A stretch of 64,000 nucleotides of DNA from DTWD01 sp963662965 (lineage in GTDB: Bacteria; Acidobacteriota; Vicinamibacteria; Vicinamibacterales; UBA8438): NCBI GenBank assembly GCA_963662965.1, contig OY759970.1, positions 2,790,001 to 2,854,000 of the forward strand, read 5' to 3'. Under the pieces are notes generated by a model. That model searched no databases, was not told the DNA's origin, and saw only the letters and a list, made by a program, of their open reading frames with translations. Position 1 is the first letter of the stretch; every line of letters begins with the position of its first letter. Below, one piece after another: positions 17,104-24,709 of the stretch. The position numbers were made by a program, and so were the translations under genes.

Positions 17104-17760
17104 CTAGACAGTGACTTCGGGCACGTCGCCCGATACTCGTAGTTCCGGCTCGGTGCTGTCTCGGATCTCGTCGACCGAGACCCCCGGGGCGCGCTCGATC
17201 AGCTCGAGTCCAGCCGGGGTGACGTCGAGCACGCCGAGCGAGGTAATGATCCGGTTGACGACGCCCTGGCCAGTCAACGGGAGCGAGCATTCGTTCAGGA
17301 TCTTCTTGTCGCCGCGCTTCGATAGGTGGTCCATCACGACGAGGACACGCTTTGCGCCCGTGACGAGGTCCATCGCTCCGCCGGGCCCTTTGACCATCGT
17401 GCCCGGAATCATCCAGTTGGCGAGGTCGCCGACCGCCGACACCTGCATCGCGCCGAGAATGGCGAGGTCGATGTGGCCGCCCCGGATCATCGCGAAACTC
17501 TGCGCACTGCTGAAGAAGCTGGCGCCGTCGACCGCGGTGACCGTTTCCTTTCCGGCGTTGATCAGGTCGGCGTCGATCTCCGCATCGGTGGGGTAGGGGC
17601 CGATGCCGAGCAGGCCGTTCTCGCTCTGCAGCATGATGTGCACGTCGGACGGGATGAAGTTCGCGCAGAGCGTCGGAATACCGATGCCGAGGTTGACGTA
17701 GTTGCCGTCCTTCACCTCGCGCGCGGCGCGACGGGCGAGCTGCTCTCGGTCGAGGGCCAC
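17104..17760 (-). CDS. scoB: 3-oxoacid CoA-transferase subunit B
   Basis: Subunit B (218 residues) of a two-subunit succinyl-CoA:3-oxoacid CoA-transferase, which moves CoA between an acyl-CoA and an acetoacetate-like acid. The GTG start has GGAG six bases upstream. Family landmarks are YVNLGIGIPTLCANFIP, the catalytic glutamate in QSENGLLGIGPYP, FAMIRGGHIDLAILGAMQV, WMIPGTMVKGPGGAMDLV and VMDHLSKRGDKKILNECSLP. It lies 17 bases after subunit A and is the third gene of the dehydrogenase-scoA-scoB operon. Confidence 0.92.
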   Translation of the reverse strand: MALDREQLARRAAREVKDGNYVNLGIGIPTLCANFIPSDVHIMLQSENGLLGIGPYPTDAEIDADLINAGKETVTAVDGASFFSSAQSFAMIRGGHIDLAILGAMQVSAVGDLANWMIPGTMVKGPGGAMDLVTGAKRVLVVMDHLSKRGDKKILNECSLPLTGQGVVNRIITSLGVLDVTPAGLELIERAPGVSVDEIRDSTEPELRVSGDVPEVTV

Positions 17761-17777
17761 ACTTGTCTCCAGGCTCG

Positions 17778-18452
17778 TCAGGCGGATCGAGTCTTACGCT
17801 TTTCGATCACTTTTTCCGGGTTCTCGCCGATGACGATCCGGTCGACATAGACGCCCGGGGTGTGCACGCCGTGGGGGTCGAGCGCACCGCATGGCACGAT
17901 TTCCTCGACTTCCGCCACGGTGATCGTCCCCGCTTCGGCCATCGGCGGGTTGAAATTGCGCGCGGTCATTCGGTAGACGAGGTTGCCTTCCTCGTCTGCT
18001 TTCCACGCCTTGACCAGCGACACGTCGGCGTGGAGCGCCGTTTCGAGCACCTGCCAGCGTCCGTCGAGCTCACGCGTTTCCTTGCCTTCGGTCAGCGGCG
18101 TGCCGTATCCCGTCGGTGTGTAGAACGCGCCGATGCCGGCGCCGCCGGCCCGGATGCGCTCGGCGAGGGTGCCTTGCGGGGTCAGCTCGACCTCGAGGAT
18201 GCCGTCGAGGAACTGGCGCTCGAACAGTTTGTTCTCGCCGACATAGCTCGCGATCATCTTCGTGATCTGACGCGTCTCGAGGAGCAGCCCGAGCCCGGCG
18301 CCGTCGACACCGGCATTGTTACTGATGCAGGTGAGATCGGTGACGCCAGAATCACGCAGCGCGACGCAGAGATTCTGTGGGACGCCGCACAAGCCGAAGC
18401 CGCCGACCATCAGCGTGATGCCGTCCTTCAGCACGCCGTCAAGCGCCGCCAC
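17778..18452 (-). CDS. scoA: 3-oxoacid CoA-transferase subunit A
   Basis: Subunit A (224 residues from the GTG used here) carries the CoA-binding GGFGLCGVPQNL motif and the conserved ISNNAGVDGAGLGLLL and GAGIGAFYTPTGYGTPL segments. The protein probably starts earlier: the frame continues upstream as LRNPGKIFSSSVAALDGVLK, matching the usual N-terminus, from a CTG at 18485 with GGAGG five bases before it and no ATG, GTG or TTG in between. That GGAGG directly follows the stop of the dehydrogenase gene, so the three genes form one operon. Confidence 0.9.
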   Translation of the reverse strand: MAALDGVLKDGITLMVGGFGLCGVPQNLCVALRDSGVTDLTCISNNAGVDGAGLGLLLETRQITKMIASYVGENKLFERQFLDGILEVELTPQGTLAERIRAGGAGIGAFYTPTGYGTPLTEGKETRELDGRWQVLETALHADVSLVKAWKADEEGNLVYRMTARNFNPPMAEAGTITVAEVEEIVPCGALDPHGVHTPGVYVDRIVIGENPEKVIEKRKTRSA

Positions 18453-18494
18453 CGAGCTCGAAAAGATCTTGCCTGGATTGCGCAGAACAGCCTC

Positions 18495-19397
18495 CTACGC
18501 TTTCATCGGTCCGTTCGGGATTCCCGCGCCCTCGCGCACGAAGCGCGCCAGGTTGGACATGTCTTCGTCACCGAACCCCTGCGCGATCAGCCCGTCCTCG
18601 ATGGTCGCGACCAAGCTCGCGATCGGAATCGGCACCTTGAACTGTCGCGCGGTGTCGAGCGCGATGCCGAGGTCCTTCCGGTGCAGCCGCGTCCGAAAGC
18701 CGAGCGGGTAGTCGTCGTTCAGCATCTTGTCGGAGCGGTTGTTGAGAATCCACGATCCGGCCACCCCGCCGCCAATCGCGTCGACGACGCGCTCGGGGTT
18801 GGCGCCGGCGCGATAGGCGAGCGTCAGCGCCTCGGCCAAGGCCATGAAGGTGCCGGCGATCGCGACCTGATTGGCGACTTTGGCGATCTGCCCGCACCCG
18901 ACCGGACCGATGCGCGTCACCTTGGCGCCAATGATCTGGAGCACCGGTTCGGCGCGGGCAAAGTCATCCTCAGTGCCGCCGCACATGATGGTGAGCGTGC
19001 CCTTGATCGCGCCTTCCGAGCCGCCCGAGACGGGCGCGTCGACGTAGCCGATGTTCTTCGCCCGGAACTGCTCCGCGAACCGGCGCGTTGCGTCGGGGGA
19101 GATCGACGAGCAGTCGATGATCAAGCCGCCGTCCTTGAGGCCATGAATGACGCCGGCCCCGGTGTCCGAGTCGAGCAGCACCCGCTCGACGTCCGGCGTG
19201 TCCGACACGCAGCAGAGGACGATGTCGACGTCAGCCGCCGCGGCCGCCGGCGTCTCGGCGCGCGCCGCGCCGAGCTTCACGAGGGGCTCTTCCCGACTAC
19301 GCGTCCGGTTCTGGACCGTGACGTCGCAGCCGGCCTTGATGAGGTTGGTCGCCATCGGGGCGCCCATCGTTCCCATACCCAGTACCGCAATCTTCAT
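18495..19397 (-). CDS. NAD(P)-dependent beta-hydroxyacid dehydrogenase (3-hydroxyisobutyrate dehydrogenase family)
   Basis: A 300-residue soluble dehydrogenase. The Rossmann motif is VLGMGTMGAPMATNL at the N-terminus, substrate-binding DAPVSGGSEGAIKGTLTIMC is at about 120-140, and the catalytic lysine is in GCGQIAKVANQV. AAGGAG lies eight bases before the ATG. Members oxidise 3-hydroxyisobutyrate or reduce tartronate semialdehyde; the sequence does not decide between them. The operon with scoA and scoB points to branched-chain or short hydroxyacid breakdown. Confidence 0.88.
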   Translation of the reverse strand: MKIAVLGMGTMGAPMATNLIKAGCDVTVQNRTRSREEPLVKLGAARAETPAAAAADVDIVLCCVSDTPDVERVLLDSDTGAGVIHGLKDGGLIIDCSSISPDATRRFAEQFRAKNIGYVDAPVSGGSEGAIKGTLTIMCGGTEDDFARAEPVLQIIGAKVTRIGPVGCGQIAKVANQVAIAGTFMALAEALTLAYRAGANPERVVDAIGGGVAGSWILNNRSDKMLNDDYPLGFRTRLHRKDLGIALDTARQFKVPIPIASLVATIEDGLIAQGFGDEDMSNLARFVREGAGIPNGPMKA

Positions 19398-19421
19398 TGC
19401 GTCAATCTCCTTCGTTGTCGG

Positions 19422-20126
19422 TCAGGACGACACGCGCGCGTGGACGATCCCCCGGCCCGACTGAGGGCGGTTGGTCACGAGCGCGAGAAACTTCTTCCAG
19501 TAGCGAAAAGACGGAGAATAGACCGTTTCGACGTTGCTAAACCCGACGGATTGTAGCATTTGGGTCAATGCGGCCAACGTCGGCATCGCGCACATCTCGT
19601 ACCGCGCCTCCTCGGCATGCTCATCTCCAGGAAAGAACGGCACGAGCGGGTACCTTTCGTGGACGAACGGCAGCAGGACGTGGGTCTCGCAAATCAGCAG
19701 CCGCTTCGTCACGCGCGCGATACGCTCGAGCGCGGTCAGTGGGTTGCGAAGGTGATAGAACACGCCCAGCAACAGCACCAGGTCGAATTGGCCGATCTCG
19801 TCAGGATCGAGATCATGCACGTCGGCGCGTCGGTGCTCGACGGAAGACCCGAGTCGCTCGCGGGCCGAGAGGAACTCGTCCATTCCGAAACGGTCCCACG
19901 AGAAGGTGTCGACCGCCAGCACGCGATCGGCGCCACGTCGCTCGCACTCGAACGAAAAGAAGCCGTGCCACGCCCCGATATCGAGCACCGTCCAACCAGT
20001 CAGGTCGTCTGGGATCTGCAGCAGGCCGAGTCGCCGATCGAACCGGCGGCGGATGAGTCCCTCGTGTGACAGCGGCGACGCGCCGCTGTCGGGCCGACTC
20101 ATGACCTCGTGGGGACGTTCTCTCAT
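19422..20126 (-). CDS. class I SAM methyltransferase, CmoB-like (DUF1698)
   Basis: A 234-residue methyltransferase. Motif I is WTVLDIGAWHGFFSFECERR, then VLAVDTFSWDRFGMDEFL, and the post-motif region FDLVLLLGVFYHLRNPLTAL, which is typical of the CmoB/DUF1698 branch. Two starts are possible, at 20126 and 20102; the first is used because it lies seven bases after the M48 stop. CmoB works on tRNA wobble uridine with CmoA, but no cmoA is present and this protein lacks the N-terminal CmoB extension. A small-molecule substrate is equally possible. Confidence 0.75.
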   Translation of the reverse strand: MRERPHEVMSRPDSGASPLSHEGLIRRRFDRRLGLLQIPDDLTGWTVLDIGAWHGFFSFECERRGADRVLAVDTFSWDRFGMDEFLSARERLGSSVEHRRADVHDLDPDEIGQFDLVLLLGVFYHLRNPLTALERIARVTKRLLICETHVLLPFVHERYPLVPFFPGDEHAEEARYEMCAMPTLAALTQMLQSVGFSNVETVYSPSFRYWKKFLALVTNRPQSGRGIVHARVSS

Positions 20127-20133
20127 CACGGCA

Positions 20134-20868
20134 CTAGTCCAGCTCCAGCTGTTCGCGGATGTGGCTGATGCGGTCGTCGATCGGCGGGTGCGTCGAGAGG
20201 TACGCGCCGATGCCAAGCGGGTCGCTGGCGCGATCGAGGGCGCGAAACCGTTCGAGCACGCGGCCGGCACCATACGGGTCGAATCCGGCCACCTGGGCCA
20301 AACGGGCGCCGAGCGCGTCGGCCTCGAACTCCTGCTCGCGCGAGTACGCCTTTTCGAGCCACTGCATACCGACCGTCCGCAGCCACGGCGCAATGGTCCG
20401 TCCCGCGGGGGTGGCCAGCGACGCCATCGAGATCGCCTTCTGGCTCAGAATGCGATCGATGGCATGCCGGCGGATGACATGCGCCATCTCGTGTCCGATG
20501 ACGAATGCCAGCTCGTCCCGATTCCGTTCGGCGAGCTCGACCAGCGCTGGGGCGACGAAGATGAAGCCGCCCGGCAGCGCAAAGGCGGTCGGATGCTCAC
20601 CGGCCACCGCCGCCACTTCGAAGCGGTGGGTCCGGTTTTTCACTCGGTCGGCAAGCGGTGCCACGATGTCGTCGAGCAAGGCCTGGACGGCAGGGTCAGC
20701 CGCGCCGCGGGCGTCTTCCCGTACCACTTGCGCCATATCCCGCCCGACGGCCTGTTCAGCCCGGATGGCATCCGTTTCGTTGCCGGTAAAGGATTGCCAC
20801 AGCCACCGGGCTTTCTGATACTGCTTGCCCGCGAGTCGACCAAGCAGATACGGGGTGCTCCTCGGCAC
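20134..20868 (-). CDS. M48-family zinc metalloprotease
   Basis: A 244-residue peptidase with the zinc site HEMAH in AFVIGHEMAHVIRRHAIDR and the third ligand in SREQEFEADALGARLAQ, as in the Oma1/LoiP/BepA branch. The part before the active site includes AFALPGGFIFVAPALVELAE, a conserved strand of the family. No signal peptide or lipobox is evident from the GTG start used, so the N-terminus may be longer or the protein may attach to the membrane by another route. Periplasmic M48 proteases clear misfolded outer-membrane proteins. Confidence 0.85.
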   Translation of the reverse strand: MPRSTPYLLGRLAGKQYQKARWLWQSFTGNETDAIRAEQAVGRDMAQVVREDARGAADPAVQALLDDIVAPLADRVKNRTHRFEVAAVAGEHPTAFALPGGFIFVAPALVELAERNRDELAFVIGHEMAHVIRRHAIDRILSQKAISMASLATPAGRTIAPWLRTVGMQWLEKAYSREQEFEADALGARLAQVAGFDPYGAGRVLERFRALDRASDPLGIGAYLSTHPPIDDRISHIREQLELD

Positions 20869-20945
20869 GTGGTGAGTGTAACGCGTCGCCCGGTCCCCCC
20901 TTGATTACCGAGTGGAGAGGTGGTTGTCATGATCCGAGTGGCGGC

Positions 20946-20973
20946 GACGGGGTTCGAGGCCGCAGGCCCCGTC
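20946..20973 (-). repeat. three-hairpin intergenic element, partial copy (reverse orientation)
   Basis: On the minus strand this reads GACGGGG, then GCCTCGAA-like spacer, CCCCGTC, and continues CGCCGCCACTCGG before similarity ends. It corresponds to hairpin 1 and the start of hairpin 2 of the other copies. It lies six bases after the actF stop codon, in the sense orientation of actF. Confidence 0.6.
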
Positions 20974-20978
20974 TAAAT

Positions 20979-22223
20979 TCAGCCTCCCGGCTCAGCGACC
21001 CTCGTGAGCCTGGGGTCGGACACCGGCAGTACCGGAAACACACCGAGAAACCCGGTGTAGCAGAAGCCAAAGAGTCCCAGCATGCCGGCCGTGATGAGGA
21101 TCTCCAGCACGCCCAGCGGCACGCCATCGCCGTGCCAGAGCGACGGTACGACGAGGATGAATCGCTCGAGCCACATCCCGACCAAGGCGATCGCGGCGAT
21201 CGTCACCAGACCCTTCGGTTGCATCTTGATCGCCCGACTCAGGAGCACGACGAACGGCACCACGAAGCAGAGGGCGAAGACCGTCCAGGCCACCGGCGCC
21301 CACGGTCCGTGCATCCGGTGGTAAATGAACTCGGTTTCCTCGGCCAGGTCGCCGTACCAGATCACCAGATACTGCGACCAGAACATGTACGCCCACAAGA
21401 TACAGAAGCCGAACAGCAGCTTGCCGACGTCGTGCAGCTGTTGGTGACCGACGTAGTCGACGATGGCGAGCCGCTCCCGTCCCCACGCTGCGATAATGGC
21501 GAGGAACGCGAGCCCGATGAAGAGATTGCCGATGAAGTAGTAGCCGCCGAGCAGGGTCGAATACCAGTGCGGATCGAGCGACATGACGAAGTCAAAGGCG
21601 ACGAGGGTGAACACCCAGCTGTAGACGATCAGCACGGCAACCGCGAGTCGATCTTGCGCGTGTTGGCCGGCGGCCCGTTCGACGTCGGTCCCGCGCCATC
21701 CCGCAATCAGACGTTCCGCAAGGCCGGTAGCCGACCGTTCGCCCGTCTCGTGGAGCATCCCGATGTCGGGGCGGAGTGAACGGTAGACGTAGAGGAGGCT
21801 GAGTCCGCTCAGCAGCGCGAAGCCGATGAGCTGGCGGATGACGAAGAACGGGATGTTCAGCCACGGCGTCTTCGCCTCGACCGGCTCGTGCACCCACGGA
21901 GCCCAGACGGCGATGCCGGCGAGGAGGATGAGGAGGATCACGAACGCGACCGGGAGGAACGCCGCGGTCGCCTCGGCGGTCCGTTTGAGCGACCGTCCCC
22001 ATCGCGCGGATGTTACATGCAGGAGGGCGGACAGGACGACACCGGCCTGCGCGAGTCCGGCGAAAAAGAGAAAGTTGACCAGGAGCGCCTGCCAGGCCCT
22101 CAGGCTGTCCCCGAGGGACACACCGTACGCGAAGGCGAGGGCGCCGAGCGCCCCGAGTCCGAGCAGGCCTTGGCGCGCGCGGGCCGACACCAGCGCGCCG
22201 GTGGATGACGCAGGCGCGGGCAC
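20979..22223 (-). CDS. actF: alternative complex III subunit ActF
   Basis: A 414-residue polytopic inner-membrane subunit of alternative complex III, the quinol:electron-acceptor oxidoreductase that replaces cytochrome bc1. About ten membrane helices are visible. Conserved stretches include FDFVMSLDPHWYSTLLGGYY, GKLLFGFCILWAYMFWSQYL and GLVTIAAIALVGMWLERFIL, shared with the actC type of NrfD-like proteins. It is the last gene of the operon; no cytochrome oxidase gene follows, whereas many act operons continue into cox genes. It abuts actE with no intervening base. Confidence 0.9.
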   Translation of the reverse strand: MPAPASSTGALVSARARQGLLGLGALGALAFAYGVSLGDSLRAWQALLVNFLFFAGLAQAGVVLSALLHVTSARWGRSLKRTAEATAAFLPVAFVILLILLAGIAVWAPWVHEPVEAKTPWLNIPFFVIRQLIGFALLSGLSLLYVYRSLRPDIGMLHETGERSATGLAERLIAGWRGTDVERAAGQHAQDRLAVAVLIVYSWVFTLVAFDFVMSLDPHWYSTLLGGYYFIGNLFIGLAFLAIIAAWGRERLAIVDYVGHQQLHDVGKLLFGFCILWAYMFWSQYLVIWYGDLAEETEFIYHRMHGPWAPVAWTVFALCFVVPFVVLLSRAIKMQPKGLVTIAAIALVGMWLERFILVVPSLWHGDGVPLGVLEILITAGMLGLFGFCYTGFLGVFPVLPVSDPRLTRVAEPGG

Positions 22224-22715
22224 TTATTGCGCGGTCTCCGGTGCCGGCTCGAGCGTCCCGAGGAAGTGGACGAGCGCCCAGCGTTCGTCGACGCTCAGCG
22301 CATCCGCGAAGCGGGGCATATTGCGTCCGCCCTCACGGATGATCGTGTAGACGAAGCCGTCGGGATAGTTCAGCACGTACCGCATCGTCAGATCCGGCAT
22401 CCGGCGGTAGAACGACGCCAGCTGCCCGTCCCCTCGGCCCTCGGCGCCATGGCAGAGCGCGCAGTAGGTGTCGTACAGTGTGGCCCCTTCGGCGACCATG
22501 GCGTCGGTCTCCGGGAGCGGATTCGGAATGTCCCGTGCCTGACGACGATTGAGGAGGCGCCGCCCGTCAGTCGTCATGGACCGCTCCGGAGGCGTGCGTG
22601 CCTCCGTTTGCGGGAGCACCGCCGGCCCGGTCCACATGTTGCGAATCCAGGTCAGCGCGAGCGCCGAGCTGCCGGCGACACAGACGAGCAGCGCCGTCGC
22701 CAGCAGTCTACGCAT
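22224..22715 (-). CDS. actE: alternative complex III subunit ActE, mono-heme cytochrome c
   Basis: A 163-residue cytochrome c subunit of alternative complex III. The ATG at 22715 starts MRRLLATALLVCVAGSSALA, a membrane anchor or signal segment, and overlaps the actD stop by eight bases. One heme c site, CALCH, lies in LYDTYCALCHGAEGRGDG, with the distal methionine probably in GGRNMPRFADAL. ActE usually accepts electrons from the multiheme ActA and passes them to the terminal oxidase or a soluble cytochrome. Confidence 0.9.
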   Translation of the reverse strand: MRRLLATALLVCVAGSSALALTWIRNMWTGPAVLPQTEARTPPERSMTTDGRRLLNRRQARDIPNPLPETDAMVAEGATLYDTYCALCHGAEGRGDGQLASFYRRMPDLTMRYVLNYPDGFVYTIIREGGRNMPRFADALSVDERWALVHFLGTLEPAPETAQ

Positions 22716-23205
22716 CCGTTCGCACCTCGATCGCACCGGCTTCCTCCAATGTCGCTCGCACGGTTCGCGTCTCCGCATCGGTGCATCGCACCTCGACGCC
22801 GAAGTAATCGCTGCTGAACCTGGAATCGCGCAGCGGCGCGCGGGTCTGCGGTAGGCCCGCGAGCCCAAGAAACCCGAGCATCCCGGCGATGGCGCCGAAC
22901 AGGATCGTCATCTCGAATGCAATGACGACGAACGGGGGGATGGAGATGAGCGGCTTCCCGCCGGTGATGAGCGGCCAATCGTAGACCGTGTAGATCGGGA
23001 ACGCAAAGCCGGCCACGCAGCCCAGCAGACCGCCGACGAGCACGAACGTGCGCACCGGGCTGATACCGACTCGCAGCAGAGCCTCGATCGCGTGGTCCGG
23101 CGTGGGCGTATACGCCGCGACGTCATCGAGGCCCTCGTCCTGCAACGCGGCGATGGCGCCGGCGGCTTTCGTGCCTTCGTCGTACACACCAAGTAGTGTC
23201 GCCAT
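22708..23205 (-). CDS. actD: alternative complex III subunit ActD
   Basis: A 165-residue membrane subunit with the DUF3341 layout: N-terminal soluble part MATLLGVYDEGTKAAGAIAA and YTPTPDHAIEALL, two membrane helices (FVLVGGLLGCVAGFAFPIY and FVVIAFEMTILFGAIAGML) and a soluble tail ending VRATLEEAGAIEVRTDA. The start at 23205 has TAGGAG nine bases upstream, next to the edge of the repeat that fills the 187 bases between actC and actD. Confidence 0.88.
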   Translation of the reverse strand: MATLLGVYDEGTKAAGAIAALQDEGLDDVAAYTPTPDHAIEALLRVGISPVRTFVLVGGLLGCVAGFAFPIYTVYDWPLITGGKPLISIPPFVVIAFEMTILFGAIAGMLGFLGLAGLPQTRAPLRDSRFSSDYFGVEVRCTDAETRTVRATLEEAGAIEVRTDA

Positions 23206-23217
23206 GGATGTCGCTCC

Positions 23218-23405
23218 TAGGCGCCCGTGATGAAAGTCCCACTGCATTCGACCGGCGATGCATCCGTCAAGGGCCTGCGTTGGTCTTCCATGTAGCGGGG
23301 TCGCATACTGCCGGTATTCTCCCTCGTCTCGCTTTGCGCTGGCCCGACGCGACCTCGACCAAGCGGGGGCTCGGTGCCACGCGCGACTTTCATCAGGGGC
23401 TCCTA
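23218..23405 (-). repeat. MITE-like element with 21-bp imperfect terminal inverted repeats, inside the act operon
   Basis: The ends 23218-23238 (TAGGCGCCCG to GAAAGTC) and 23385-23405 are inverted copies with two mismatches. On the minus strand the right part, GGATGCATCGCCGGTCGAAT onward to the terminus, also occurs at 32972-33030. The interior shares GGTCGCATACTGCCGG with the element at 5921. The actC stop codon lies within the left end as read on the minus strand, so the element supplies the last codons of actC. Confidence 0.85.
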
Positions 23406-24709
23406 TCGAGCAGCTCGGCCTGCTGTGAGCCTTCCTTCAACTCGGTGATCGAAATCGACGGAAAATTCTTCACGAACAGCAGGAAGAAAAAGAAAAAGAA
23501 CGCGAAGCTGCCGGCCGTGATCGCGCCTTCGACCCAGGTCGGCTGATACATACCCGACCAGTTCGCCGGATCGAAGTCGTGAGACAGCGACGAGACGATT
23601 ATCACGTAGCGTTCCAGCCACATCCCGATGTTGACGAAGATCGAGATCACGAAGAGCGCCGCGAGATTCGTCCGAACCTTCTTCCGAAAGAGGACCAGCG
23701 GGATGATGACGTTGCAGGTGAACATGCCCCAGGCCAAGAGGCGGTATTGCCCGAACATTCGATCGTAGAAGGTTCCTTGCTCGAAGGGGCTGCCGCTATA
23801 CCAGGCGATAAAGAACTCGGTGAGGTAGGCGTAGCCGATGATCAGCGACGTGACGATGATCAGCTTCGCGAGGTTGTCGAAGTGCCGAATGGTGATGTAC
23901 TCCTCCATCCCCAGGAGTTTCCGGAGCGGGATCAGAAGGGTGATCACCATCGCGAGGCCTGAGAAGATCGCACCGGCGACGAAGTACGGCGCGAAGATCG
24001 TGCTGTGCCAGCCCGGCAGGATCGACATTGCGAAGTCCCACGAGACCACGCTGTGCACCGATACGACCAACGGCGTCGCCAGCGCGGCGAAGAAGCCGTA
24101 GAGGGCCGCGTGGTGAATCCACTGGCGGGTCGAGCCGCGCCAGCCGAGCGCCAGGACGCGGTAGATCGGTTGTCGCCAGTCGGTGCACCGGTCCCGGGCC
24201 GCGGCGATGTCCGGAATCAATCCGAGGAAGAGAAACATCGCGCTCACGGTCAGGTACGTGACGATCGCGAAGACGTCCCAGACGAGTGGCGACCGGAAGT
24301 TCACCCACAGTTGCCGCTCGTTGGGGTAGGGGATCAACCAGTAGAAGAACCAGGGTCGGCCGATGTGGATGATCGGAAACAGACCGGCGGTCATGACCGC
24401 GAAGACGGTCATCGCTTCGGCGGCGCGCGCGACCGAGGTTCGCCACTTCGCGCGGAAGAGGAAGAGTACCGCCGAGATCAGCGTGCCGGAATGGGCGATC
24501 CCGACCCAGAAGACGAAGTTGGTGATGTAGATGCTCCAGAGGATCGGATGCTCATACCCGGCGACGCCGAGGCCGTGCTGCCATTGCTGCGCGAAGGCGT
24601 AGACCCCGAAGCTCAGCACCGCCAAGACGAACCCGAGCGCGCCGTAGTACGCCGTCCCGGGCGGCTGTAGCGTCCGCAGAATGTCGGCGTTGATCTTGGC
24701 GTAGCTCAT
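23393..24709 (-). CDS. actC: alternative complex III subunit ActC (NrfD-like)
   Basis: A 438-residue NrfD/PsrC-type membrane protein that forms the quinol site of alternative complex III. About ten helices are visible, with GYEHPILWSIYITNFVFWVG, IHIGRPWFFYWLIPYPN, VVSVHSVVSWDFAMSILPGW and GMEEYITIRHFDNLAK, all typical of ActC. Its start overlaps the actB stop as ATGA. The last residues, LLDRSP and the stop codon, are encoded by the end of the inverted-repeat element, so the natural C-terminus has been replaced or trimmed. The functional core is unaffected. Confidence 0.92.
   Translation of the reverse strand: MSYAKINADILRTLQPPGTAYYGALGFVLAVLSFGVYAFAQQWQHGLGVAGYEHPILWSIYITNFVFWVGIAHSGTLISAVLFLFRAKWRTSVARAAEAMTVFAVMTAGLFPIIHIGRPWFFYWLIPYPNERQLWVNFRSPLVWDVFAIVTYLTVSAMFLFLGLIPDIAAARDRCTDWRQPIYRVLALGWRGSTRQWIHHAALYGFFAALATPLVVSVHSVVSWDFAMSILPGWHSTIFAPYFVAGAIFSGLAMVITLLIPLRKLLGMEEYITIRHFDNLAKLIIVTSLIIGYAYLTEFFIAWYSGSPFEQGTFYDRMFGQYRLLAWGMFTCNVIIPLVLFRKKVRTNLAALFVISIFVNIGMWLERYVIIVSSLSHDFDPANWSGMYQPTWVEGAITAGSFAFFFFFFLLFVKNFPSISITELKEGSQQAELLDRSP

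Noticed and set aside
20948..20972. GACGGGG...CCCCGTC as a tRNA T-arm (GGGTTCGAGGC nearby)
   Set aside because: No acceptor or anticodon arm surrounds it, and the sequence aligns with the three-hairpin repeat on the minus strand.
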